Shown here: in pieces, positions 45,990 to 57,382 of the stretch
How positions within the stretch are numbered: the stretch's first letter is position 1
Layout: each line of letters opens with the position of its first letter
NCBI GenBank assembly: GCA_004026145.2
Contig: CP034992.1
Span: 2,866,927-2,930,926, forward strand
Reading direction: 5' to 3'
Source of the DNA: Takifugu bimaculatus
Lineage: Eukaryota; Chordata; Actinopteri; Tetraodontiformes; Tetraodontidae
Length of the DNA stretch: 64,000 nt
The notes under the pieces: generated by a model
Told to the model about the DNA's origin: nothing
What the model saw: only the letters and a program-made list of their open reading frames with translations
Databases searched by the model: none
Position numbers and translations under genes: made by a program

Positions 45990-48900
45990 TTTCTGGGTGT
46001 TACTCTGTGAGTTCTCTCCCCAACAGTTCACATCTAAATTCAATTTACCAGCAGGAGATGACATTATATTAATAAATGTTTGTCATGTCATCTTAATTAC
46101 TGGATCCATGATGTAATCAGAGTCACATATGATTATTTAGATCTAAACTGATGCTAAAAAAATACCAAAACCTCTCAGAGGCCACATATTAATTACAGTG
46201 AAGTGTGTGTTTTTTTTGTTTTTTTTTGAATTTATAAAGTAAGCCTGGTTGAATCATTTTGTTATTTTATGATGAGAAAAAGTTTAGTATATTCAGGCTT
46301 AACAAGATCAGACTTTACTCCCTAAACAAAATGAAATTTTCTACTCAGTGAGAAGATTGAGGCCCTTGTTGGTTTGTGACCATAAATGCTTTTATCATTG
46401 ATCTGCTGCTGATGTATATATATAAAAAAAACCCGATACAGAGGATATTATATCCTGTGGTGGGGTTGCATAAACATGCATCCATGGCGCCTCTGCTCAT
46501 GCAGGGGGAGGGGTGGTGTAGGCCTCTTTTGTCAGGTGTCTGGCTGGGTTTAGGGCAGTCTGGCTGAAGGTCACCCCAAGGACGATGCAGCAATGCTGCA
46601 TTTAATAGCAATTTAGCTAAAGGTGTTTAGCCCAACGCCAACCCGGTGAGTCAAGGCAGATGACCGTCCACCTCTGGCTATGACCTGTCTGAGGTTTCAG
46701 CCTCTGAAAGGAACGTTTTTCTCACCTCTCTTCCTACGGGGAGCTTTGGGCCGCTCTAAGAGGATCAAAACCTTATAAGTATTTGGTGCTGACCAGCTCT
46801 CCACGATGTTATGCATTAATGCTGCTAATCAAAAGTGTCGTACTTACATGTCCAGTTCGTCCCTCTGTCCCAGACACGACGGCTTTGTCTTGGCTCGACC
46901 CTCTGGGGAGGGGGGCAGACTTTGTGTTTCGCTGCATATCAAGTAACAGATTCTCCTACTCTTTTCATCGGCTTGCAGTAAAGACAAACAATAAAAGTTT
47001 TTGGAAGTTTGCTCCCCCAGATGGTATGAAGATACACTTCATAATGTCTGTGTTTATTCAGCCACCAGCTTTTATTAGCCAGGCAGGCCTGGGGGATTAA
47101 ACTGTGTAGAATGCAGAAGACACAGAACAACAACCCATGAAAACCGCTGCGAATTAGGAAATCAAGTCATCGATAACCACCGTCAGCAGCCAGCTTTAAA
47201 CACACATTCCTCTGTAACCTTCAATGTGGGACTCTCTGATGTACCAGTCGGCATAATTCTGCCTTAGGTAAAGAGGAGTCCGAATGACTAATTAAAAACG
47301 TGCTATATTTAACCCTGCAGTAAGCAAGTGTGGTTCCAGGAGCACCGAGAGATTCGAGTGAATCCAACAATCATGTGAGGAGACACTTTGTGGGTCTCCG
47401 TCGATCTCCTGAGGATCTCGCTGAGGCTCACGTGGCTCTCAGATCTTGGGTAATTGCTGAAACAGGAACTCCAGGCAGGGAGGTGCATGTAAAAAAAACC
47501 GACTGTCGAACGAAAGACAGCACAGTTGTGGGAATATCTCTGAGTTTTTGCATCCATTAAGCACATCTATTGCTTCTTTCTTACAGAAAAATCCTGCTAA
47601 CCAAAAGCCCACACATCTGTCCTGTGGCGCCGACCAGTTAAATGTTAAATTTGATGTAATTGATTGTGTTAAAATATCTGGTTTCACAGCAAAATGTCGT
47701 ACAATAGAACAGTATGATGCCAAAAGACTGGGATTACAGGATTACTAATGGTGCCTTCAGGTGCAGCTCAGACCTGTTGGCTGCTATCCAGTTGCACCAA
47801 TCAAAATATTAACTGACACAACCCAGAAGAAGTTGCTTGCAGGGCGGCTGTGGCTGGGGGGGACACAACGTCCACCCGCCATACCTGCATACTGATGAAG
47901 GATACGCAGCATTTACAGAAAATATCAATACATTTCAAATTCTAACCCAACTTGTTGATGATTTATTGATTGATATTGGGACATTTTTTGATGATTTTTG
48001 CTTCTTGGGATGACTCTAAACACTAATGTAATGGCGGCCCAATTTACCTGAGTCAGTTTCAGTCCTTTTACTGTGCAGAAAACAGGAACAAAATAATTAA
48101 AATGTGTCCGCTCTTGATTAGCTTCATAAAAAGCATCGCTGTTATACATTTGCATGTTTGCTTGGGCTCAGTAAAATAAGCCGTACAAACCGATACTGGT
48201 ACAACAGCATGCTCCTAAACTGGGAGTTGTTATTGTGCTGGTCTCCTATCCTTATAGAATGGCGGCGTGTTAGTCTACAAGGAGTAGGTGTGTCGCGTCC
48301 AGGCCTCCTGTGTGAACAGTAAATGGCACATTAAAGAAAGTTCTGCTGCAGGCTCGCATATCACCTTTCTTTTTATTGTCCCCAGACTGATATTTGATTA
48401 TGTTTCTCCGTGAGGGGACAGATTTGACGGCCTTTGCTGTGAGACGCTTTTGTGCCGCTGCTCCAGCAGAAAATATATTTATGTAAACAGTACCGACGAA
48501 ACCTGGCGGGATATGGTTTCAACCCTGAGTCCTGACCCAGGGGGATTTCTTTTACCGCTTTCATGCTGTCCTCTGATCTCGCAACTTTACACCCGCTGCG
48601 AGAACAACACATGCAAATGTTCTCAAGTTCTTTATTTTGAATTTATATCGATTTTAAGATTTTTTTTGGGGGGGGGGGGGTGATGATCTAGGCTCCCTTC
48701 TTTCATTTGAGACGTCTCAGCATTTGACAGCAGTTCTCTGGATAACCCAATAGATGCGTTATCTGTGGTTATTGTCTTCTGGAGTGGAAAGGCTATTGTG
48801 ATGTGGTTTACGTTGTGGGAAAGGTCGTGTTTTAACCCCAAATCATTTATGTGTGTAACCCAAACCTTGTAGCCTCTTTCTGTTGCATGAACTCAACAAA

Positions 48901-49259
48901 GTGGCTCAGAGTAGCGCGGCTGCCGCAGTAAAATGAAGGGCATGTTTAAAAATGAAAGCTGCGGGTGAAAGATCTGGACACGGCCCACTCAGAAACAACA
49001 CTGCGCTGAGTGTGAGGGCTTCCTGACAGACGCAATGGCTTCAGGGCTAAAGTCCCCCATCTGTTGTGCTCATGGGCATCGCTTTAGTCTAAACTTAACC
49101 ACAGAAGAGACCGCTTTTATTTGATTTTAAATCCCCCTTTATTGTCGTCCACATCATGGCTAGAAGTAAACGTATATGTCGAGTTTATGTCCTCTGAACT
49201 GAAAACTACTTTCAACTACACTTGAAAACTGATTTCAAGCCACCAGTGTGCGCAAAACT

Positions 49260-49450
49260 TGGGAGGTGTTCTGTAGCAGAGGGAGGTGCCGAGACACCTT
49301 TAGAGCAGCGCTGAGGTACCCTTGAGCAAGATACCGAACCCCCAAATGCTCACAGAGGTGAGCTGGAAACTCATTCGGGGTGTACCTGCCTTCCCACATA
49401 TGTAGTGGACAGGCTCCAGCACCTTCTCCATGACCCCGAAAAGGAGATCA
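49260..49450 (+). mobile_element. SINE/LINE 3'-end-like repeat
   Basis: The stretch contains CCCTTGAGCAAGATACCGAAC, a sequence widespread in fish genomes, and ends with a GACAGGCTCCAGCACC...GACCCCGAAAAGGA segment. That ending is typical of the 3' part of common fish L2-mobilised SINEs. The family is not assigned. Confidence 0.5.
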
Positions 49451-49952
49451 AGAAAAAAAAAATCAGAGGGTTTTAATGGGCTGTTTCATTTGAAACCTTA
49501 ACATGTTATTTGTTAAATTAGAAATTACACAAAACTGCACAGTAAGACAGCAAATGTTGCCAACTCTTATAGTTTACGTGGTTCATCTTAAAAAATGTGG
49601 ATACATTTGAAGAGATTTTAAAGCGGCGAGTCAATAGCAGTTTACTGTTGTTACACCTGATTGTCTGGAGTAAAATCAGATTTTCATTAAAACTGTAATT
49701 TAGCACCCATTGTTCCCCGGGGCACAGTAACGTGTGGCCCACCGCTCCTGTGGATGGGATGGATACAGAGGTCACATTCACTATCAGTATTTTGTGTGTG
49801 TGTGTGTGTGTGTGTGAATATAATTCTCTCTTTCTTTCTTTTTTAAAAGCAGTGGCTCATTTTTAAATGTGTGTTTAATGTCCTTGAAAAAAACCAACAG
49901 GCCACTTCTTGTGCACATTCTTCTTTTCTCATCATCGACTGGCTGTGGCTTC

Positions 49953-49978
49953 ACACACACACACACACGCACGCACGC

Positions 49979-50028
<50 letters not shown>
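49953..50028 (+). repeat. (CA)n microsatellite upstream of camk2n1
   Basis: CA/CG repeat followed by an uninterrupted CA run of more than 20 units, ending about 680 bp before the camk2n1 start codon. A separate GT run lies at about 49793-49816. Alternating purine-pyrimidine tracts of this length can adopt Z-DNA. Confidence 0.9.
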
Positions 50029-50030
<2 letters not shown>

Positions 50031-50705
50031 TGAAACACTGCCATCCTCTGGCAAGGCTCGGATCAGGTAGACAAGCCGAGAACCCGACCCAAGCAATCAG
50101 AATATTTGTGCAAATTGCTCGGCTTGGTGCCCTGCTCTGTCTTGTGGTGGCGCACAAACAGCGTTTTTCAGGGGCCAGTGCGCGTAAACGCGGATCACCG
50201 TGCGTTTGATTGCATCTAGATCCCGGAGAGCGGAGCACTGCTGCGACTCCGAACGGATGCTCCTCCGGGTTGCACCAGAAACCCCCGCACGGCTCCTTCG
50301 CCAGGTCTCCCCGGGATCGGTGTTTTGCGTCGCTCTCCTCGTTACATCCCCACCTCAGATTTTGCGTGCGACGGATTCATCCGATCGAAACCAGCGGGCG
50401 CTTCACAGCTTTGTAGTGCGCGCGCCTCCATTTTCAAAGCAATACGCACACAGAAGAAATTTTAAATGATGTTGCCGAAGCTGCGCAAGGGCTATTAAGG
50501 TTATTATTCCGGATTTCTTTTTCTTTTTTCGCTGCGCTCTTGGCGAAAGCGCACACGTGTCTTCGGCTCAGTCAGATTGGCATCAGCAGATTGTTTTTCT
50601 CTGTTGCCTCCTCTTTTGTTTGGTGTAGACAGCCAAGTTCACGCTTGGCGACGTCATTTACATTTTCTTTCTCGGTGCGCCCGGGTGATAAAGACGCATT
50701 TGGAG

Positions 50706-51547
50706 ATGTCAGAAGTGCTGCCTTTCAACGAAGACAAAATGAGCCACTATGGAAACGAGGGCGAGGAGGGCCACCTTTCCTTCACCTGTCGTCTTCAAGA
50801 CACCAACAACTTCTTCAACGGCTCACAGAATAAACGCCCGCCCAAACTCGGACAGATAGGCAGAAGCAAACGGGGTAATTATATAATTAAGGTGTTTTGC
50901 TTATTTGGGAATTGTGCTTATTGTCGCATCCCAAACAAATTGTGTCTGTTCCTCTCGTGCACATATATGATCTGTCGTTTGCCTGTGTGGATGTGTTCTG
51001 TTTGCATTGCAACACAACTTGGATACGCAGTGCTGTTAAATTCCCCGTCAATGCTGCCAAACAGAGTTGTGCTGGATGCCTCCTCCCCACTGAAGGACTG
51101 GGATGACTGGGATTTCTGTGCTGTGCCGTCGTGATTCCTGTGTTTGCATGACCAAATCGGGCTGTTTGTGTGATTGTCGGCTTTTTTGCATTTGAGATAA
51201 CACCATGGCACACAAACACACACACACACAGTTGCTTGTACTGTAAGCACAGACACAACATATGTTGGCAAACATGGCATGCACGTATGGATTGCACCTG
51301 GATGACGAGGAGAAATTCCGCTGTGTTCACACACGCACACATGCATATACATGCACCGGCACAGTTGTGCATGGGTTGTGAGCTTTGACATTCTCCTTTT
51401 CTTGGTGGTGAATTTTCCAGACGTCACCCCGGGATGAGCCCCTCTCATTAACGCTCTCCCCTGTCATCCACAGTTGTAATTGAGGATGAGAATGGCGACG
51501 ACGAAGCACTGAAAAATGGAACAGAGAAGACCCCGGCGGAGGCTTAG
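50706..51547 (+). CDS. camk2n1: Calcium/calmodulin-dependent protein kinase II inhibitor 1
   Basis: CAMK2N1 is a small protein that binds the catalytic site of active CaMKII and blocks it. Two exons: 50706-50874 and 51474-51547, in phase, giving 80 aa (human 78). The core is nearly identical to human: CRLQDTNNFF (28-37) and the inhibitory segment NKRPPKLGQIGRSKRVVIE (42-60), which spans the exon junction. The N-terminus MSEVLPF fixes the start; an upstream in-frame ATG at 50577 would add unrelated sequence. The C-terminus is acidic and variable. A CpG-rich region at about 50,150-50,700 is the likely promoter and 5' UTR. In human, CAMK2N1 is near CDA, so synteny is partly kept; MUL1 and FAM43B are not seen between them here. 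Confidence 0.96.
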
Positions 51548-52680
51548 AGCACTTGCCCCCACCCCCTCCCCCCCGTAAAGACACTTGAAATTTTTTATGG
51601 CGATATTTACCAGTTTAAGTCCAAAGACACTGTATATACGCACTTTTTCTCATGTGGCAGCAAGCAGCACTTCCACACTCTCCACACCCAGTCAGCCATC
51701 CGGGTGACTCCGACTGGCTGGGTGATGGGGGGGGTTGGGGGTGGCGGTGGCAACCCCGGGTAGACCCCCCTCTCAAAGACACGCACACACAGAAACACAG
51801 AGGCACACACACCCGCCCTTGATTATAGGGATTCGCCATAGCTTCAAAAGAATGAGGAGGTGATGAGGGAGGGGGATAAGGGTGAGGAGGGAGGCGATGC
51901 TGTCGAACTGCAGAAATCAGGGACAGGGAGCAGAAATAAAAGCAGCGTAAAACTAAAGCACACACTTGTATATCTTATCAGTCAAAGCGTCGTCCTGTCT
52001 GCGCTCCATCTTGACCGAATGACTCAGAGTGTAAATAGGAGAGTAGCCTGTATTTTCTTGCACAAACTGAGCACCTGTGAACCGTTTTGTTTCGTGTCCA
52101 ATACTTAATTTAGGGATCATTTGAGATGCGTCTTCTGCCGTGACTAAAGGCCAGAGAGAGTGTTTTTGTACACGGGGAAACTGAGTGAATGAGGCCGACT
52201 CTTTTCCACATAATTCTGGATGTTGCTCGGATGTTTCTGCTATTTGCAGCTCAGTTGTCCTTTCTATACCATGTACCTCCCACCTGCGTGTAAGCCTCTC
52301 GGGCGTTCGCCTGGACGTGCTGATACTGTAACTTGACTATACACGCCCTATTGATAAACTATTTATATTGCATTGTGCGTTATTGTGTGTGCCAAAATCC
52401 CACGAGGGACAAAATTGTTCTCTTTTTTTGTGCTTTGTACTCTTACTCATGCGATTCAGTCGATTTCTTAAGTTGCCATTTGTTTTTTTTTGGGGGGGGG
52501 TGGCTCTTTTTTAAAACAGAAACTCATGCATGGCAGATGTCATCGTGCATGCACGGCAGAAGTTCTGAAACTCTTGTGTACTCGTGAAGCACCTCGTTAC
52601 AGCTTTGAATGACAAACCTCGATAATTCTGCGTCGTATTGTACGATTCGCACCGATTTGTACAGTGGGCTAATATCTTGT

Positions 52681-52686
52681 AATAAA
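52681..52686 (+). terminator. Probable poly(A) signal of camk2n1
   Basis: AATAAA about 1.13 kb after the stop codon, giving a long 3' UTR, which is usual for this gene. A second AATAAA lies near 52787. Confidence 0.6.
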
Positions 52687-55600
52687 GATTCTGAGTACTA
52701 TTTATTGTTTAGTGTTGTGGTTTACATAAAGAATAATGTATTCAATGTTGCTTTATGTTTTTAAAGCATTTTAAAACTATAGCAAAATAAAATTCTAGTT
52801 TTGTATCAGAAAGGTCAATATGATAGCAAAAGGTCATATGAGCAAATGATGCCATGAATATGAAATTTGAGATCCACATGTTTTATTGTTAAGAGTTGAG
52901 GCTCTCGGCGCGGACAGATGTGCAGCAGACCTGATGTCCAAATGTACACCTGTCTCCCAATGCAATAAATGTCTGTTTGCATCCCGAACCTCCGCTCCTC
53001 TCTTTAATCAAGCCCTCCCGTTTAACTGCCAGAGATGTAAATGGTGCAATACCGCCGAGCCCTGATGAGACGTGACATTTCCAACTCTGCACTGGCGACT
53101 AAATGATTCATGTCGTGTGATGCGCCTCTGTACAGCATCCTGAAGCCTGGGCTGCTGGGAATGCATACATGCAGCGAGCACGTCTGCTCCGGCTCCAACT
53201 GCAGGCGAGCCCAACATATTGCGAGTCTCCCTCCCACCCCGGTCTTGACAGACATGAAAGGGGCTGCCTGGGCTGGGTACCATGGTAACAGATGCACCTT
53301 GCACTCAGTGGCTGCTGCGGTGGGTTTTTGGTGCAGAACAGTGTTCCCTGAACCTCGGCTCGATACCATCGCCGTCTTTAATGGAATGTTGTCTATTCTC
53401 TTATCTCTTCTCTCAAGACCCCCCCCCCCCCATTCACTCTGTGGTATGACCGCATTATCCTGCCAAAGTAGTCCCCTCTTCCAAGATGGCAGTCAACCAC
53501 GAGGATGGCGGTGAATGCAGCCTGTCGCCCCACACAGAGCGCGAGGATGTTGCATTCGTGGAGTTATGGTCGATGGTTTTGTGCGTGTTTTTGTATTATG
53601 GTTGAAGAGAAAATTGATGTGTGCGCTGGTTCTGATCCGAATAATCAGTATTTACATGGCACAGGGGCTACAACCCAACATCCTTCCTTACATTGTGTGT
53701 GTGTTGCATATGGAGCAGCATTTCTGTAGCTGCCCAATGATGATTGTTTGAAGTGGTGGAAATATTTAGCTGTTCAAATGCAGCTGTGCCTTATATGGCT
53801 TGATGTGAAGATGTACTTTACATCAGGTCTATACTTTTCTCCTGGCCAAATTATGTAATATTACACCCGTAGTAAGTCACGGCTGAGGCGGCTGCAGATG
53901 TGACTCATACTGCAAGAGTTTAATATAAATCTAATATTGTTGAATTTACGATAAGAGTGAGGACTGATTCTATCCGAGGGAAGGGTTAAAGAAACACACA
54001 TAAAGTGGATCTGGAGGTTTTGTGTTCCAATGTCATCATATCACACAGTGAATCCAAAGAATAGCTTCGTCGTATCGTTGATTTAAAAGTATTCAAATGA
54101 TCCTCTTTAACTTCGACACATTAACGACAGAAAGCAGCATCAAAGTAAGAAGCTTTGGTTTATTAAAATATAGGAGGCAGTAAAAATACAGTTAATCCAT
54201 CAAATGAGCGGGGGTCAGAGAAATGTCCAAACAGGTACAAAACAGGACCAGAAAGCTGCTAAAAACAAATGCATACAGCTGTTTAAGTGTTGCCTGGGCA
54301 ACCCCATCTGAGGCGTTTCTCCACTCCACAGATGATCTTGGGTGTCCAACACTCCTTCCATTCCAATAAAGAATAGTTTTCTCCATCGACTTGTTACAAG
54401 ACTGAACACATAATCCATCATAATCATCTTTTCGTCCTTTTATAATCTCAAACGAATCCCAAGTCATCTGCAAGATTCTGTCCTCCAAAGTGTTAGATTT
54501 CCTTGATATTTTGTCAATCAGGACGTTCTCGAAGGTCGACCTCTGTCCCCGCCACCCTGGCTCTTCAATGGTCATGCTGCTGGCTGCTATAAGCCTGAAT
54601 AATAACTGTACGGCAGCATTTACCTGGGAATATTTTACATATCACCACTACCTTGACTAATACTGCCAGTGCAGGGCATGATTTTATGTGCACCTGGGGT
54701 GTTTCCACCTCTACGTGATATTGCACAGACCATTTGGGGAAATTTGCTTTCACAAATTTGCGGCCATCTGGCAGTCCCTGACGAGCGGAGCAAAGGCACA
54801 TATTTACCGACATCTTTGGCTGGCGACGTGTGAAATATGTCAGAGACGCGCGGAGCCATTTGGACCGAGACTGCAGATTGTGTCGCAGTGATGTGCGCAT
54901 CAGGCTGCAGCACAGGCACGGTGTAGTGTGCACGGCAATAATTCTGAGGAGCAGTAACAACAAAGTAGATCTAATAAGCTTCCCTCTCAAGAAAACACAG
55001 GCCTCTGGGTCTATAAAACTTTTTTATGCACCTTTTACAGCCACATCACAGCTGTGACATCAGTCAATGCAGCAGTTTCAGCACCTGATGTTAGTCTATG
55101 GACATTACACACATCCTTTTCTAGCTTTAGATTCCTCACTTCTTTAGTTATGGGCTCTGCATTAAGCATATTTTGTACACTGGTTATAATTTGATATTTT
55201 TTACATCACTTCTGTGCAGGATTGAGCTGGTTGTCTATTCCTGGAATGCACCCCGAACACCCAGCTCACTAACACAAGAGAGAAGGAAACAGCACTCTGC
55301 AGGCTTCGTGAAAGCCTGCAACACACGTTAACACGTACATTACTCACACTCCCGCCTCACTCGGGACCTCCTCTGGACTTGTGACTTTGACCTGTGTGTC
55401 CTCGCGGGGGAACACACTGAGCCTCCCCTCTGGAAGACTAGACTCCGTAACACGGATCCACCTGCTTGCGGTGAGGTGCTAAATACGACACACAAATGAG
55501 TATTTGTTTTCATTTCACTGCATATTTTATCCTCATCTGTCTGTGTGGAAATGTGCAGCTCAATGTATTAAATGTTGGCATTTGTAGGTATAGATGGTTG

Positions 55601-55737
55601 TAATGTTTTTTTTTGTTTTCATTACCTACTCGGGACTCCCTTGTCAGGGCCATTAATTGTAATGGGGACTAAAGACCTGTCCCAATAAATGCTGAGAATG
55701 GAGATTCGATTAGCTGCAATGCCTTATCCTGTGCAAA

Positions 55738-55742
55738 TCTCT

Positions 55743-55810
<68 letters not shown>
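55738..55810 (+). repeat. (CT)n microsatellite
   Basis: About 70 bp of nearly pure CT, followed by a short GT run. The minus strand reads as an Arg-Glu repeat in one frame, a translation artefact. Confidence 0.95.
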
Positions 55811-55814
<4 letters not shown>

Positions 55815-56403
55815 GTGTTTGTGTGTGTGTAGGATAAATTGGCAGTGGGATCAGGTATCTGCTGGCAATTCACAAGGACATGAAGACAGAAAAGGGAGCT
55901 GCAGTCCTGGTCAGGAAAAACAACAACCCTCAAGACGCCACACCGCTGAAAACCCCAAAACCCCTAAATTAAATTGCTGAAGCACGGACTGCTTGACCAC
56001 CTTCCGTATGATGGCAAAGCTCGCCGCTACAGCCGAATTTGTTTCCGGAGATGACGTCAATCTCAAATTTCGGTTTGACTTCAAGTAAACTAAAATAAGC
56101 AGAACCTCGTGTGTTCTCTATGATGAAAGAAGGGGTAAGAGTCCAGGTTGAACAGATGGTCCCCTCAGAATGATAAAAAGGGTCTCGCAGCAGACAAAGA
56201 CGGGGACGACGACACGGTCACTTTAAACAGCATCTCAACAGAAAGAGGCAGTGATGCAGATTCAGGAGAGAAGGGGCGAAAAGAGATGGCTAAACAAAAG
56301 TGAGAGTACAGGAAGAGACCAAGGCTCAATATGATGAAATGAATGCCAGAGAGAAACAGTTCAGACCTGCCAGATGGTTTCTATAGCAACCACATCCTTA
56401 GTC

Positions 56404-56450
56404 TCTGAGAGAGAGCGAGAGAGAGAAAGCGAAAGAGAGAGAGAGAGAGT
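56404..56450 (+). repeat. (GA)n microsatellite
   Basis: GA-rich run with AAAGCGAA interruptions. Confidence 0.85.
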
Positions 56451-56742
56451 GAGACGTCTGAAAGAGACAGTTTTTACATTTTTTGGTGCAGTGGCATCAC
56501 AAAGCATCACAGCCAAAGTTAAACGTGTACAGTCGCTTATAGAACCTCACGATGTCGTCGATCGCACACATATCGCCCGCATGTTTCGGATCAGACAAGC
56601 ATTTGCGGCGCTTCCTTCTCAGGGTCACGAGCAGTTCAAGACACCAGCGGGAGTCTTTCGCTGTTGACTGCTGTGTTTCACCTTTGATCATGTCTTGGGA
56701 ACATACCACACCCTCTATGTGCCAATCTTCAGGGTTTATGTT

Positions 56743-56782
56743 ATGTGTGTGTGTGTGTGAGTGTGTGTGTGTGTGTGTGTGT
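56743..56782 (+). repeat. (GT)n microsatellite
   Basis: GT run with one GA interruption. Confidence 0.9.
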
Positions 56783-57125
56783 TGCTGTAAATGTGAAAAT
56801 ACTGCATGGCTGCATCAGAAACAGCGCACTGCATATTCATATGCACAGACGTTCCCTTTCCCAATCACACCTGAAACAAGTGAAACTCCCATTTGGAAAC
56901 ACACAAGAGAATCTGTGTTCTCTCCCATGCACGCACGGTCTGCACACACATTGGCAGGCATTGGTAGACAACAGCCGGGGAAATATCCAAACTGGAATGC
57001 ACGATAAAGAGAGGCGCTTGTGCCCCCCCCAGCTAATCTCATGCATGGAGATCATTTTCAAAACAAAATGGTGGACCACCTCTCAGTGGAGTGGGTCTTT
57101 GTGGGGCCCCAGGGGCAGGATGGCA

Positions 57126-57382
57126 TGTAACTGTGTACGCGTTCTTCCTGAATAAAAGATGCTGACCTAGATGGAAATCCGCCATTGGTCATTTAATTTG
57201 TTCTACATGTGTGATTGGCTGGTACCCAAATGCTGTCCGATCGCCTGTTACTGGTCACTGGTCGTGCGGGTCCAAATGGTCGCACAGAACCATCAGAGTA
57301 AAGGTATAAAATGAACGTTCTAAAGAAATAAACCTATTGTTCTTCTGCTTCACGTCAGTGTTGTCGCGGTGGTTCCATTACA
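57126..57382 (+). mobile_element. Possible solo LTR
   Basis: A 257-bp block starts TGTAA and ends TTACA, an inverted 5-bp terminus. Towards the end it contains TATAAA (57304-57309) and AATAAA (57327-57332), in the order expected of an LTR. No target-site duplication is evident and no coding part of a retroelement adjoins it. The call rests on architecture only. Confidence 0.35.

Larger units (their letters stand above)
41640..50100. other. Gene-poor interval between the protease and camk2n1
   Basis: I find no coding exon with a recognisable family in this 8.5 kb. It contains CA/GT microsatellites (listed separately), an interstitial telomeric block at 43275-43345, and a SINE/LINE-like 3' piece at about 49,260-49,450. 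Open frames here are short or consist of translated microsatellites. Confidence 0.5.

Noticed and set aside
45750..46116. Val/Cys and Thr/His-rich open frames on both strands
   Set aside because: They are translations of the GT/CA microsatellite; the same holds near 42,200-42,660, 44,270-44,680 and 49,780-50,240.
50577..51134. A longer camk2n1 frame starting at 50577 and reading through the intron
   Set aside because: The family start MSEVLP lies at 50706 and a splice donor at 50875 precedes the unrelated downstream codons.
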